DNA of 64,000 nucleotides. Source: Telmatospirillum siberiense. GTDB lineage: Bacteria > Pseudomonadota > Alphaproteobacteria > Rhodospirillales > Magnetospirillaceae. Under the pieces are notes generated by a model. It was not told the DNA's origin and made no database searches. It worked only from the letters and a program-made list of their open reading frames with translations. The position numbers and the translations under genes are program-made. Below are positions 45,435 to 57,945 of the stretch, piece by piece; the first letter of the stretch is position 1, and the number at the start of each line of letters is the position of its first letter. The stretch covers positions 1-64,000 of the forward strand of contig NZ_PIUM01000028.1 in the NCBI RefSeq assembly GCF_002845745.1, in the 5' to 3' direction.

Positions 45435-46399
45435 ACGATATCACCATCGAAATCGGCGACCGGCTGGGACCGTCGCAGGCGGCGCATTCGCGTCCCGCGA
45501 CGGCGAGCCGCCAGCCCAGGGCCCCTGGCAAGAGCGCCCGCACGGGAAGCCGCCAGGAATTGCATCGGCGCTGGCTGCCGCCCTTTTTGCGCAAGCGCAC
45601 CCGGCGGGCCGCCTTGATCGCCCTGGCGGTCGGCGGCGGCGTGCTGTTTCCGGCCTGGATGATACATTCCGGCACGGCGCAGCGCCTGATCGACGACACC
45701 CGCCATCAAGCCGTTCAGATGTCCGCCCGCGCCGGCTTCCGCGTCGAGGAGATCCTGGTCGTCGGACGCAACCGCACCCCGCGCGAGGAATTGCTGAGCG
45801 CTCTCGGCGTCCAGCGGGGCGATCCGATCCTCGGCATCGATCTGGCGGCCACCCGTCAGCGGCTGGAGGAGATATCCTGGGTCAAGAACGCGACCATCGA
45901 ACGCCGCCTGCCCAACGAAGTGCATCTTCTGATCAGTGAACGCAACCCCATCGTCCTGTGGCAGAACCAGGGAAAATACTATCTGGTCGACCGCGAGGGC
46001 CAGGTGGTGGGCGACGAGATCGAGGAATATGCGGATCTGCCCCTGATGGTCGGCGAAGGGGCGCCCGATCATGCCTCCGAACTGGTCGACCTGCTGAATG
46101 CCGAACCGGCGTTGAAGAAGCGCGTCAAGGCGGCCCAATGGGTCGGCGAGCGGCGCTGGAACATCACGCTGGACCGCACCTCGGGCGGCATCGATGTCCG
46201 GCTGCCCGAGGACAACCCCATCGCCGCCTGGCACGACCTCGCCAACCTCGACAAGGAACAGAGCCTGCTGGAACGCAAGGTGACCCTGATCGACATGCGC
46301 CTGCCCGACCGGCTGGTCCTGCGCTCGACCGGCGGCGCCGAGGAATCGAATATTTCCAACCAGACGAAACGCAAGAACCACCCCGGCAAGGACGCCTGA
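45422..46399 (+). CDS. ftsQ: Cell division protein FtsQ
   Basis: 325 residues. A basic, Arg/Pro-rich cytoplasmic tail (about 1-60), one membrane helix (about 62-80), then the periplasmic POTRA domain (FRVEEILVVGRNRTPREELLSALG) and the FtsQ beta domain that recruits FtsB and FtsL. ATG 45422 has GGTGGAG 8 bases upstream; ATG 45431 would give the ATGA overlap seen elsewhere in this cluster. Confidence 0.93.
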   Translation: MRRMNDITIEIGDRLGPSQAAHSRPATASRQPRAPGKSARTGSRQELHRRWLPPFLRKRTRRAALIALAVGGGVLFPAWMIHSGTAQRLIDDTRHQAVQMSARAGFRVEEILVVGRNRTPREELLSALGVQRGDPILGIDLAATRQRLEEISWVKNATIERRLPNEVHLLISERNPIVLWQNQGKYYLVDREGQVVGDEIEEYADLPLMVGEGAPDHASELVDLLNAEPALKKRVKAAQWVGERRWNITLDRTSGGIDVRLPEDNPIAAWHDLANLDKEQSLLERKVTLIDMRLPDRLVLRSTGGAEESNISNQTKRKNHPGKDA

Positions 46400-46405
46400 G
46401 AACCC

Positions 46406-47662
46406 ATGCCCAAAGCAAAGATGCGCCACGGATTGATCGCAGCCCTCGATGTCGGCACCACCAAGGTGTGCTGCTTCATCGCGCGCGCCACCGACGACGG
46501 ATCGCTTCGTGTCCTGGGGATCGGACATCAGTTGTCGCGCGGCATGCGCAATGGCGCCGTCGTAGACATGGAGGAGGCCGAGACCTCCATCCGCGCCGCC
46601 GTCGACGCCGCCGAACAGATGGCCGAGGACCGCGTGCGCGAGGTCCTGGTCAATGTCTCGGGCGGCCAGCCGACGTCGAACAACGTCACCGTCGAGGTGG
46701 CGGTCAACGGCCATGAGATCGGCGAACAGGACATCCGCCGCATGCTCGATCACGCCAGGCATCATACCCAGTCCACCGACCGCGATCTGATCCACTCCAT
46801 TCCCGTCGGCTTCACCGTCGACGGGAACGAAGGGATCCGCGATCCGCGCGGCATGTTCGGCGAGCGCCTGGCGGTCACCATTCATCTGGTCAGCGCCAAT
46901 CCCGGCCCGGTGCGCAATCTTTCGACCGTCGTGCATCGCTGCCACCTGGACATCGAGGCGCGCGTCGCCTCGGCCTATGCCTCGGGCCTGGCCTGCCTGG
47001 TCGACGACGAGCGGGACCTGGGGGTCACCTGCATCGACATGGGCGGCGGGACCACCACCATCGCCGTCTTTCAGGGCGGCCATCTGATGCACACCGACAC
47101 CATTCCGGTCGGCGGGGTGCACGTCACCAACGACATCGCCCGCGGGCTGTCGACCCCGCTGGTGCATGCCGAACGGATGAAGACGCTATACGGCAGCGCC
47201 CTGCCCTCGCCCTCGGACGACAGGGAAATCCTCAAGGTTCCCCTGGTCGGCGAGGATGAGGACGGAGCCACCAATCAGGTTCCCCGATCCATGCTGGTGC
47301 AGATCATCCAGCCACGCCTCGAAGAAACGTTCGAACTGGTCCGCAGCCATCTCGAGGCGGGCGGGTTCGACAAGGTAGCCGGACGGCGCGTCGTGCTGAC
47401 CGGCGGCGCCGCGCAGATGCAAGGGGTGCGCGATCTGGCGGCGATGGTCCTCGACAAGCAGGTGCGGCACGGCCGTCCGGTCGGCATGCAAGGCTTGCCC
47501 GAGGCGACCAACGGACCGGCCTTCGCCACCTGTGCCGGACTGTTGCGCTATGCCCTGCTCAATGCGCGGGCGGAAACGGCGGCCAAGCCGGCACGCGCCA
47601 CGGAAAGTGACGGCACCGGCAAGTTCGGTCGCCTGACCTCATGGTTACGCAAGAATTTTTAG
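46406..47662 (+). CDS. ftsA: Cell division protein FtsA
   Basis: 418 residues, actin-like ATPase that tethers FtsZ to the membrane. Phosphate-binding segments ALDVGTTKVCCFIA and CIDMGGGTTTIAVF, the SHS2 1C domain between them, and a C-terminal amphipathic helix (GRLTSWLRKNF) for membrane binding are all present. It starts 6 bases after the ftsQ stop. Confidence 0.96.
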   Translation: MPKAKMRHGLIAALDVGTTKVCCFIARATDDGSLRVLGIGHQLSRGMRNGAVVDMEEAETSIRAAVDAAEQMAEDRVREVLVNVSGGQPTSNNVTVEVAVNGHEIGEQDIRRMLDHARHHTQSTDRDLIHSIPVGFTVDGNEGIRDPRGMFGERLAVTIHLVSANPGPVRNLSTVVHRCHLDIEARVASAYASGLACLVDDERDLGVTCIDMGGGTTTIAVFQGGHLMHTDTIPVGGVHVTNDIARGLSTPLVHAERMKTLYGSALPSPSDDREILKVPLVGEDEDGATNQVPRSMLVQIIQPRLEETFELVRSHLEAGGFDKVAGRRVVLTGGAAQMQGVRDLAAMVLDKQVRHGRPVGMQGLPEATNGPAFATCAGLLRYALLNARAETAAKPARATESDGTGKFGRLTSWLRKNF

Positions 47663-47716
47663 AGTTTCAAAGCAAGCAGACGGGTCTGTTCCAATTCAGT
47701 GCGGAGGGTAAACACA

Positions 47717-49411
47717 ATGATCAATTTCCATCCCAGCAATACCGGCGAGTTGAAGCCGCGAATCACCGTGATCGGTGTCGGTGGTGCCGGAGGCAATGCC
47801 GTCAACAACATGATCCAATCCCATCTTGAGGGGGTCGAGTTCATCGTCGCCAATACCGATGCCCAAGCGATGGCGCAGTCGCGCACCGACCGGCGCATCC
47901 AACTGGGCTCCAACGTGACGCAGGGGTTGGGCGCCGGCGCCCGTCCGGACATCGGCCGGGCGGCGGCGGAAGAGACCCTGGACGAGATCATCTCGCAGAT
48001 GCAGGGCAGCAACATGGTGTTCATCACCGCCGGCATGGGCGGCGGCACCGGCACCGGAGCAGCCCCGGTGATCGCCCGGGCCGCCCGCGAGCATGGCATC
48101 CTGACCGTCGGCGTGGTGACCAAACCCTTCAACTTCGAAGGCCAGCACCGCATGCGTCTGGCGGACTCGGGCATCGAGGAGCTGTCGCAATATGTCGACA
48201 CGCTGATCATCATCCCCAACCAGAACCTGTTCCGCATCGCGTCCGAGCGGACCACCTTCGCCGACGCCTTCAAGATGGCCGACGACGTGCTCTATTCGGG
48301 CGTCCGCGGCGTCACCGACCTGATGATCATGCCCGGCCTGATCAACCTCGATTTCGCCGATATCCGGACCGTGATGAGCGAAATGGGCAAGGCGATGATG
48401 GGCACCGGCGAGGCGGAAGGCGAAAAGCGCGCGCTGGAAGCCGCCGAGGCGGCGATCAACAATCCCCTGCTCGAGGACATTTCGATGAAGGGTGCGCGGG
48501 GCGTGCTGATCAACATCACCGGCGGTCTCGATATGACCCTGTTCGAAGTGGACGAGGCGGCCAACCGCATCCGCGACGAGGTCGATCCCGACGCCAACAT
48601 CATCTTCGGCTCGACCTTCGATGAAAAATTGGAAGGCAAGATGCGCGTCTCCGTCGTCGCCACCGGGATCGAATCGGCGGAACAGACCCAGACGCGTCCG
48701 ACACTGATTTCGCTGGTCGACCAGAAACGCCAGCCCGCGGCGATCCAGCCGGCGGCCAAGGCCGCCGGACTGACCCTGGCGGAACGCGTCGCCGGCACGG
48801 CTCCGATGTTCCATGGAACCGCCGCCATCGCCCAGCCCGACTTGGAAGAGGAACTGGACGCCGCCATCGGCGGACCGCGCCAGGAAGACGAGCGTTACCA
48901 GAGCGAGCCCAGCCTGTCGGTCCGCAGCGAACCGGCTCCGGAGCCGACTTACGCGCCACGTGCCGAAGCCGCCCCCAGCCAGCGGATGGAACCGACGATG
49001 TCCGTCCGCCATGAAACGCCGGCCCGTGCCGAACCGGCCCAGGGCAGCCTGCACATCGAATCGCCCGCGCCCCGCATGGAGCCCCGCGCCGATTTGCGGC
49101 CCAGCGCTCCGGCGGCCAGCTACGCCCAGGTCGCCCAGCGCGCCCAGGCCGACGCGGCAGAACCGGTTCCCGAGCAACATCGCCGCAGCGGTTTCCTCAA
49201 CCGGCTGGCCGGACATGTCAAGACGGCGTCGCACGTGCATGCCAGCGCGACCCAGCCCGCCCATCGTCCGGCCGCGCCCGAGCCGCAGGCCGACCGGCAG
49301 CAACCGGTCGCCCAGCCGACCCGGATCAGTCCGGCCGATCGCCTGCCGACGTCGCGCAACGACGAGGATCTGCTGGAAATCCCGGCGTTCCTGCGCCGAC
49401 AGGCCAACTGA
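47717..49411 (+). CDS. ftsZ: Cell division GTPase FtsZ
   Basis: 564 residues, a tubulin-like GTPase that forms the Z ring. The GTP loop GGGTGTG is at 108-114 and the conserved domain ends near residue 320. A long, Ala/Pro/Glu/Arg-rich disordered linker (about 320-545) with loosely repeated RxEPA-type units leads to the conserved C-terminal peptide [14 protein letters not shown], which binds FtsA. Start 47717 has GGAGG nine bases upstream, a stronger site than most genes of the cluster, in keeping with high FtsZ demand. A 54-base gap separates it from ftsA. Confidence 0.97.
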   Translation: MINFHPSNTGELKPRITVIGVGGAGGNAVNNMIQSHLEGVEFIVANTDAQAMAQSRTDRRIQLGSNVTQGLGAGARPDIGRAAAEETLDEIISQMQGSNMVFITAGMGGGTGTGAAPVIARAAREHGILTVGVVTKPFNFEGQHRMRLADSGIEELSQYVDTLIIIPNQNLFRIASERTTFADAFKMADDVLYSGVRGVTDLMIMPGLINLDFADIRTVMSEMGKAMMGTGEAEGEKRALEAAEAAINNPLLEDISMKGARGVLINITGGLDMTLFEVDEAANRIRDEVDPDANIIFGSTFDEKLEGKMRVSVVATGIESAEQTQTRPTLISLVDQKRQPAAIQPAAKAAGLTLAERVAGTAPMFHGTAAIAQPDLEEELDAAIGGPRQEDERYQSEPSLSVRSEPAPEPTYAPRAEAAPSQRMEPTMSVRHETPARAEPAQGSLHIESPAPRMEPRADLRPSAPAASYAQVAQRAQADAAEPVPEQHRRSGFLNRLAGHVKTASHVHASATQPAHRPAAPEPQADRQQPVAQPTRISPADRLPTSRNDEDLLEIPAFLRRQAN

Positions 49412-49559
49412 GGCCGGGCCACCCGCCGGTTCGTCCGGCGGGAAGAAGCTGTCAAGGGAAGGAACGGAAGGATCCCGCACGTCCTGGCCGTTCCCCTTGA
49501 ATAATCTTCGCGCTTTAACCGGGGCGCCCCCGGCGTTCCGTTACGGCGGGCAAAAATGA

Positions 49560-49597
49560 AAAAAGCGGTGGATGCGCCCTCGTCCACCGCTTTTTCC
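49560..49597 (+). terminator. Rho-independent terminator closing the dcw cluster
   Basis: AAAAAGCGGTGGA (49560-49572) and TCCACCGCTTTTT (49583-49595) pair perfectly around a 10-base loop and end in five Ts. The A-run on the left makes it workable in both directions. It lies 148 bases after the ftsZ stop. Confidence 0.9.
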
Positions 49598-49630
49598 GTT
49601 TCACGCGACACTTGCCGAAAAATCAGCAAC

Positions 49631-49646
49631 TATTTGATATCAAATA
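49631..49646. promoter_or_regulatory. 16-bp perfect palindrome upstream of lpxC
   Basis: TATTTGATATCAAATA, in an AT-rich stretch 117 bases before the lpxC start. It could be an operator. It differs from the FNR/Anr site, which has four bases between TTGAT and ATCAA. Confidence 0.4.
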
Positions 49647-49762
49647 ATATTTCACCGTCTAAAAAGCGTAATATTTCGTAACAATGATTGATTTGAGCCA
49701 TCGACTCGCCGCTGCTAGATGTAGAGCCTCGAAAAACGGGTACACCGCAAAGGCGTGAATTT

Positions 49763-50776
49763 ATGTTCGATACCGGCGTGTCTTTAGAAGGCCTTCCGCT
49801 GAACGGCTCCGGCAGTGACGAACTCCGTTCGCTCGCCGCTCCGGCGACGGTCCGGCAGCGGACGCTCAAGACCTCCATCAATTGTACGGGGGTGGGACTG
49901 CATTCCGGCGCAAAAATCTCGATGACGCTGCGTCCCGCGGAAGTCAATGCCGGCATCGTGTTCCGGCGGACCGACATCGCCGGCGGCGGCGCCCTGATCC
50001 CCGCCTCCTGGTCCAATGTGTCCGATACCCGTCTCAACACCTGTATCGCCGCCAACGGCGCCTCGGTTCATACCATCGAACATCTGATGGCCGCTTTGGC
50101 CGGCATGGGCGTCGATAACGTCCTCATCGAGGTCAACGGCTCGGAAGTGCCCGTCATGGACGGCAGCGCCGCCCCCTTCCTGTTCCTGATCGAATGCGCC
50201 GGAGTGGTCGAACAGGCCGCGCCCCGCCGGGCTCTCAAGGTCCTGAAGCGGGTGATGGTCGAAGACGGCGACAAGATGTCCATGCTGATCCCGGACCATG
50301 GCTTCTCCCTGCGCGTCGAAATCGATTTTCCGAGCCCCGCCATCCGCCGCCAGGAATGCTTCCTGCCGATGAGCGGCGGCGCCTTCAAGGCTGAAATCAG
50401 CCGCGCCCGCACCTTCGGTTTCGAGCAGGAAGTGGCCGCCATGCGGGCCGCCGGCCTCGGCAAGGGCGGCTCCCTCGACAATGCGGTGGTGATTTCCAGC
50501 GACGGTGAAAAGATTCTGAACGAGGAAGGGCTGCGTTACGAGGACGAATTCGTTCGTCATAAGGCCCTTGACGCGTTGGGTGACCTGACGCTGGCCGGCG
50601 CTCCCATCCTTGGCCATTTTCACGGCATCCGCTGCGGGCATGGCATGAACAATCTCCTTCTGCGGGCGCTTTTCGCCGACGAGAGCGCCTGGACCATGGT
50701 CGATCTTGCCGCTCAAAAGCCGGTAAAAGCCCAGACTTTCGCCGCTCCGCGTCTGCTGGCCGCAGCCACCGCTTGA
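49763..50776 (+). CDS. lpxC: UDP-3-O-acyl-N-acetylglucosamine deacetylase
   Basis: 337 residues. Zinc enzyme for the committed step of lipid A synthesis. The zinc/catalytic segment [10 protein letters not shown] has His103 and His107, [13 protein letters not shown] supplies the third His and an Asp, and [14 protein letters not shown] closes the active site. There are ~30 residues before the conserved [17 protein letters not shown], a short extension whose role is unknown. The gene follows the dcw terminator, so it has its own promoter. Confidence 0.95.
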   Translation: MFDTGVSLEGLPLNGSGSDELRSLAAPATVRQRTLKTSINCTGVGLHSGAKISMTLRPAEVNAGIVFRRTDIAGGGALIPASWSNVSDTRLNTCIAANGASVHTIEHLMAALAGMGVDNVLIEVNGSEVPVMDGSAAPFLFLIECAGVVEQAAPRRALKVLKRVMVEDGDKMSMLIPDHGFSLRVEIDFPSPAIRRQECFLPMSGGAFKAEISRARTFGFEQEVAAMRAAGLGKGGSLDNAVVISSDGEKILNEEGLRYEDEFVRHKALDALGDLTLAGAPILGHFHGIRCGHGMNNLLLRALFADESAWTMVDLAAQKPVKAQTFAAPRLLAAATA

Positions 50777-50801
50777 TTTTTCAGCTCGTTGTCGATTTCG
50801 T

Positions 50802-50830
50802 GGGCCGGCGTGATATAGTCGCGCCGGCCC
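50802..50830 (+). terminator. GC-rich hairpin between lpxC and bamD
   Basis: GGGCCGGCG (50802-50810) and CGCCGGCCC (50822-50830) pair around an 11-base loop, 26 bases after the lpxC stop. No T-tract follows. The loop contains TATAGT, and TTGTCG lies 19 bases upstream of it, so a bamD promoter may overlap this hairpin. Confidence 0.35.
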
Positions 50831-50851
50831 AATTTGTATCCAGAGCAGGTA

Positions 50852-51667
50852 ATGTCGATTCTGTCCCTCCCCCGCACCATAGCCACCGTCTTCGCCTTGG
50901 CCGTTGTTCTGCCGCTTCTCGGCGGCTGTGCCGCGGATAAACAGGACACGTACAAGGAGCTTCCCGTCGAGGAGCTCTACAACAACGCAATGGATCTCCT
51001 GAAGGACGAGGAGTACGACAAGGCAGCCAAAGCCTTCGATGAGGTCGAGCGCCAGCATCCTTATTCGGTGTGGGCGACCAAGGCCCAGCTGATGTCGGCC
51101 TATTCCCATTACGTCCACAACAAGTTCGATGACGCGATCAGTTCCCTTGACCGCTTCATCCAGTTGCATCCCGGTCACAAGGACGTCGCCTACGCCTATT
51201 ACCTGAAGGCGCTGTGCTACTACGAGCAGATCGCCGACGTTACCCGTGACCAGAAGATGACCGACAATGCGTTGAAGTCGTTGCAGGAGGTGGTCGATCG
51301 CTTCCCCAACAGCAAATACGCCCGCGACGCCAAGCTGAAAGTCGACCTGGCCCGCGACCATCTCGCCGGCAAGGAGATGGCGATCGGCCGCTGGTATCAA
51401 GGCCAGCAGCAATATCTGGCGGCGATCAACCGCTATCGCGTCGTCGTCGACAATTTCCAGACCACGACCCACGTTCCCGAGGCACTGGAACGCCTGACCG
51501 AGTGCTACGAAACCCTCGGACTGACGCAGGAGGCCAGGAATACCGCGGCGGTCCTCGGCTTCAACTATCCCGGCGACCAGTGGTATTCCGACACCTACAA
51601 TCTGGTCGAAGGCATCACGCCGGACATCCCGAAGCCAAAGCAAAGCGGCTGGTTCGACTGGTGGTGA
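50852..51667 (+). CDS. bamD: Outer-membrane protein assembly lipoprotein BamD
   Basis: 271 residues. A lipoprotein signal with lipobox LGGC (Cys at about 27) and about five TPR-like repeats (from ELYNNAMDLLKDEEYDKAAKAFDEV). It is the essential partner of BamA in the beta-barrel assembly machine, anchored in the outer membrane facing the periplasm. ATG 50852 is preceded by AGCAGGT and gives the proper signal peptide. RecN follows 10 bases after. Confidence 0.93.
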   Translation: MSILSLPRTIATVFALAVVLPLLGGCAADKQDTYKELPVEELYNNAMDLLKDEEYDKAAKAFDEVERQHPYSVWATKAQLMSAYSHYVHNKFDDAISSLDRFIQLHPGHKDVAYAYYLKALCYYEQIADVTRDQKMTDNALKSLQEVVDRFPNSKYARDAKLKVDLARDHLAGKEMAIGRWYQGQQQYLAAINRYRVVVDNFQTTTHVPEALERLTECYETLGLTQEARNTAAVLGFNYPGDQWYSDTYNLVEGITPDIPKPKQSGWFDWW

Positions 51668-51677
51668 TCGGCACGCC

Positions 51678-53345
51678 ATGCTGCTCGGACTGTCGATCCG
51701 CGACGTCGTTCTCATCGACCGCCTCGACATCGGTTTCCGCCCGGGCTTGTCGGTCCTAACCGGCGAGACCGGGGCGGGAAAGTCCATCCTTCTCGATTCT
51801 TTGGGCCTGGCTTTGGGAGCACGCTCCGAAAGCGGTCTGGTTCGCCGCGGCGCCGAGCAACTCTCGGTCGCCGCGGAATTCTCCGTCCCCTCCGACCATC
51901 CCGCCGTGCAAATCCTGGCCGAGCAGTCCCTCGACGCCGCCGGGGAACTGGTCCTGCGGCGCGTGGTCTCGGCCGACGGCCGCTCCCGCGCCTTCGTCAA
52001 CGACCAGCCGATCAGCGTCGGACTTCTACGCCGCATCGGCGACAGCCTCGTTGAAATCCATGGACAGTTCGAAAGCCATGGCCTGCTCGACGCCGGCACG
52101 CATCGCGGCGTCCTCGACGCTTTCGCCGAAACCGACGTCACGGCGGTCCGCCAAGCCTGGTCAGCCTGGCAGGAGACGATCCGCATCCGCCGCGACGCCG
52201 AAGCCTCTCTCGCCAAGGCGCGAGGCGAGGAAGATTTCCTGCGCCATGCCGTCGAGGAATTGAACGCCCTGGCCCCCAAGTCCGGCGAGGAAGCCAGCCT
52301 GGCGGAACGCCGGGCCGTCATGATGCATGGCGAAAAGCTCCTCGAAGGGATGAACGCGGCCCAGCAGGCGCTGAGCCAGAAGGGCGACGTCGAAGGCAGC
52401 ATCCGGGCCGCTCAGAGGGCGCTGGAGCGGGTCGCCGAGCGGGCCGAGGGCCGTCTCGATCCCGTCATCGCGGCTCTCGACAGGGCGGCCCTCGAAGCTT
52501 CCGAGGCGCAAAACCTGCTGGAAAAGGTTTCTCAGACCATCGATTTGGACCCCACCGCCCTCGAAAAAATCGAGGAACGCCTGTTCTCCCTGCGTGCCAT
52601 CGCCCGCAAGCATGGTGTCGCCGTCGACGATCTGGCCGCGCTCGCCAACCGTCTGTCAGGAGAATTGCGAGCCATCGACGCCGGCGGCGACGGCCTGGCG
52701 CGGCTCGCCGAGGCCGAGCGGAAGGCCAAACAGACCTATCACGAACGGGCCAAGGCCCTTTCCGCGCAACGGACCTCGGCCGCCCGGCGCCTGGATGCGG
52801 CGGTCGCCGTCGAATTGCCGCCACTCAAGCTCGACAAGGCGACCTTTCGCACCCGCGTCGATCCGTTGGAGGAGGACGCCTGGGGCGAGACCGGCCTGGA
52901 CCGGATTGCCTTCGAAGTCGCCACCAACCCGGGCATCGCTCCCGGCCCCTTGGCCAAAATCGCCTCGGGTGGCGAATTGTCACGCTTCATGCTGGCCTTG
53001 AAAGTGGTCTTGGCCCGCACGACTTCAGCCCCCACCATCGTCTTCGACGAAGTCGACAGCGGCATCGGCGGTGCCGTGGCCGCCGCGGTCGGCGAACGAC
53101 TCGCCCGTCTGGCCGCCGATGTCCAGGTTCTGGTGGTCACCCATTCGCCGCAGGTCGCGGCCAAAGGCGCCCACCATTGGCATGTGGCCAAAGGCAGCGA
53201 CGGCGGAGACTCGACGGTGACCCGTGTCCAGGCTCTCTCCGGCGACGAGCGGCGCGAGGAAATCGCCCGCATGCTGGCGGGCGCCCAGGTCACCGACCAG
53301 GCCCGCGCCGCCGCAGAAAGCCTGTTGGCCACGCCCGGCGCCTAA
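51678..53345 (+). CDS. recN: DNA repair ATPase RecN
   Basis: 555 residues, SMC-like. Walker A GETGAGKS at 29-36, a long coiled coil in the middle (about 150-370), and the C-terminal half of the ATPase with LAKIASGGELSRFMLALK (signature) and TIVFDEVDSGIGG (Walker B). It acts in cohesion and repair of double-strand breaks. A bamD-recN-ligA order is common in alphaproteobacteria. Confidence 0.95.
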   Translation: MLLGLSIRDVVLIDRLDIGFRPGLSVLTGETGAGKSILLDSLGLALGARSESGLVRRGAEQLSVAAEFSVPSDHPAVQILAEQSLDAAGELVLRRVVSADGRSRAFVNDQPISVGLLRRIGDSLVEIHGQFESHGLLDAGTHRGVLDAFAETDVTAVRQAWSAWQETIRIRRDAEASLAKARGEEDFLRHAVEELNALAPKSGEEASLAERRAVMMHGEKLLEGMNAAQQALSQKGDVEGSIRAAQRALERVAERAEGRLDPVIAALDRAALEASEAQNLLEKVSQTIDLDPTALEKIEERLFSLRAIARKHGVAVDDLAALANRLSGELRAIDAGGDGLARLAEAERKAKQTYHERAKALSAQRTSAARRLDAAVAVELPPLKLDKATFRTRVDPLEEDAWGETGLDRIAFEVATNPGIAPGPLAKIASGGELSRFMLALKVVLARTTSAPTIVFDEVDSGIGGAVAAAVGERLARLAADVQVLVVTHSPQVAAKGAHHWHVAKGSDGGDSTVTRVQALSGDERREEIARMLAGAQVTDQARAAAESLLATPGA

Positions 53346-53372
53346 ACCCGCGCGAGCGTCAAAACCTTATGA

Positions 53373-55565
<2,193 letters not shown>

Positions 55566-55701
55566 TAACATGCTACCAACGTCCACTTGATCGGTCTCCG
55601 GCGCCCCCCCTAATGTCATTGGCCGCTTGGCCTTCATCGCGTCATCGGAACGGCGCCTGTCGGTGTCCCCGAGCGGCCATCAATGTATGGGAGGACCGGC
55701 A

Positions 55702-56139
55702 ATGATCGTTAAAGCGATTCTGAAGCAGAAAGCGAACAACGACGTCGAAACGACCTTCGCCGAAATGCCCGTGTCCGAAGCGGCCAAAGCCCTCCACCAC
55801 CGGCGGATCGGCGCCCTGGTGGTCATGGACCCCCAACAGGGCATCGTGGGGATTCTTTCCGAGCGCGACATCGTGCGCGGCATGGCGCTTCACGGCGCGA
55901 AGGCCGAGGATCTCAAGGTCCGCGATCTGATGACCAGTGCCGTTCTGGTCTGCGGCCCGGACGATTCCCTGGACACCTTGATGAGCATCATGACCAACAA
56001 GCGCGTTCGGCATCTGCCGGTGGTCGAGGAAGGGGAACTGATCGGCATCATCACCATCGGCGACGTGGTCAAGTCACGCCTGGAGGAAGCCACGATGCAG
56101 GTCGATTCGCTACGCGACTATGTGATGGCGGCCCGTTGA
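55702..56139 (+). CDS. Two-CBS-domain protein
   Basis: 145 residues made of two CBS domains (about 10-65 and 75-135; GIVGILSERDIVRGMA and HLPVVEEGELIGIITIGDVVK). Such stand-alone pairs bind adenine nucleotides and regulate a partner protein; the partner is unknown. ATG 55702 has GGGAGGA six bases upstream; the frame extends to 55627 but that part lacks similarity. Confidence 0.9.
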   Translation: MIVKAILKQKANNDVETTFAEMPVSEAAKALHHRRIGALVVMDPQQGIVGILSERDIVRGMALHGAKAEDLKVRDLMTSAVLVCGPDDSLDTLMSIMTNKRVRHLPVVEEGELIGIITIGDVVKSRLEEATMQVDSLRDYVMAAR

Positions 56140-56194
56140 ATTTCCGCATCCGGGCCGCGACGCCTTCTTTCGCGTCGGCCGCGGGCGGACCTTC

Positions 56195-56222
56195 CGATCC
56201 GGCAAGAGCGCTTGCCGGATCG
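56195..56222. repeat. REP-like palindrome or terminator after the CBS gene
   Basis: CGATCCGGCAAG (56195-56206) and CTTGCCGGATCG (56211-56222) are exact reverse complements with a 4-base loop. It lies 55 bases after the CBS-protein stop. No T-tract follows, so it fits a REP-like element or a Rho-assisted 3' hairpin. Confidence 0.5.
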
Positions 56223-56318
56223 TATCGGGGAGGCCACGACAAACGGATATGACCGAAAGGCATAGGGCATGACGGAAAAATCGCTGTGTTCCCGGAGCCC
56301 TTCGGATACAATCCCTCC

Positions 56319-56809
56319 ATGTTCAAGGGTTTTCCCGTCTTCGTCATGATCGCCCTCCTCGCCGTGCCACGCTTCGCCGGCGCGACCGATTGCACCAGCC
56401 AGCCATCGCCCGACGTCGATTGGCAACGCTGCTATTTCGATGGAAAGGATCTGCAGGGCAAGGATCTTACCCGGGCGCGCCTGAGAGACGCCAGCTTCGA
56501 ACGAGCCAATCTGAGCAACGCCGTCCTGTCGGACGTCAATGCCTATCGCGCCAAATTCATCAGCAGCGTGATGACCGGCGCCAAGCTGGATCAAGGCAAT
56601 TTTCAGGAAGCCGATTTCACCAAGGCCGACCTGAGCAAAGCCAGCCTGAAAAACGCGGATCTCCGCCGGGCCCATTTTTTCCGGGCGAATTTGCAGGGCG
56701 CCGACCTGTCGGGCGCCAAAACGAACGGCGCCGACATGCTCAACGCCGATTTATCCGGCGCCACCTGGACCGATGGACGCCTGATCTGCGCGGCGGGGTC
56801 TATCGGGCA

Positions 56810-56819
<10 letters not shown>
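56319..56819 (+). CDS. Exported pentapeptide-repeat protein
   Basis: 166 residues. A signal peptide (about 1-22, AGA-TD) precedes ~10 pentapeptide repeats of A(D/N)Lxx type (about 45-145, e.g. ADLSKASLKNADLRRA), which form a right-handed quadrilateral helix. Cysteines near both ends of the mature protein could form disulfides in the periplasm. Function unknown. The start at 56319 is the ATG that opens the signal peptide. The gene overlaps the start of the diguanylate cyclase gene. Confidence 0.8.
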
Positions 56820-57898
<1,079 letters not shown>

Positions 57899-57945
57899 GA
57901 AAGCCACCGGATCCGCTCTGGCCATTCCGATTTTTCGTCCAATGC

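Larger units (their letters stand above)
49412..49762. other. Gap between ftsZ and lpxC
   Basis: 351 bases without a gene. It holds the dcw terminator at 49560-49597 and an AT-rich lpxC leader with a 16-bp palindrome at 49631-49646. Nothing else recognisable was seen in 49412-49559. Confidence 0.6.

Noticed and set aside
49631-49646. FNR/Anr binding site at the lpxC palindrome
   Set aside because: FNR-type sites need TTGAT-N4-ATCAA; here the half-sites touch with no spacer.
49784-52402. An 872-codon antisense frame across lpxC, bamD and recN
   Set aside because: It crosses three conserved genes and the gaps between them, with no recognisable protein sequence.
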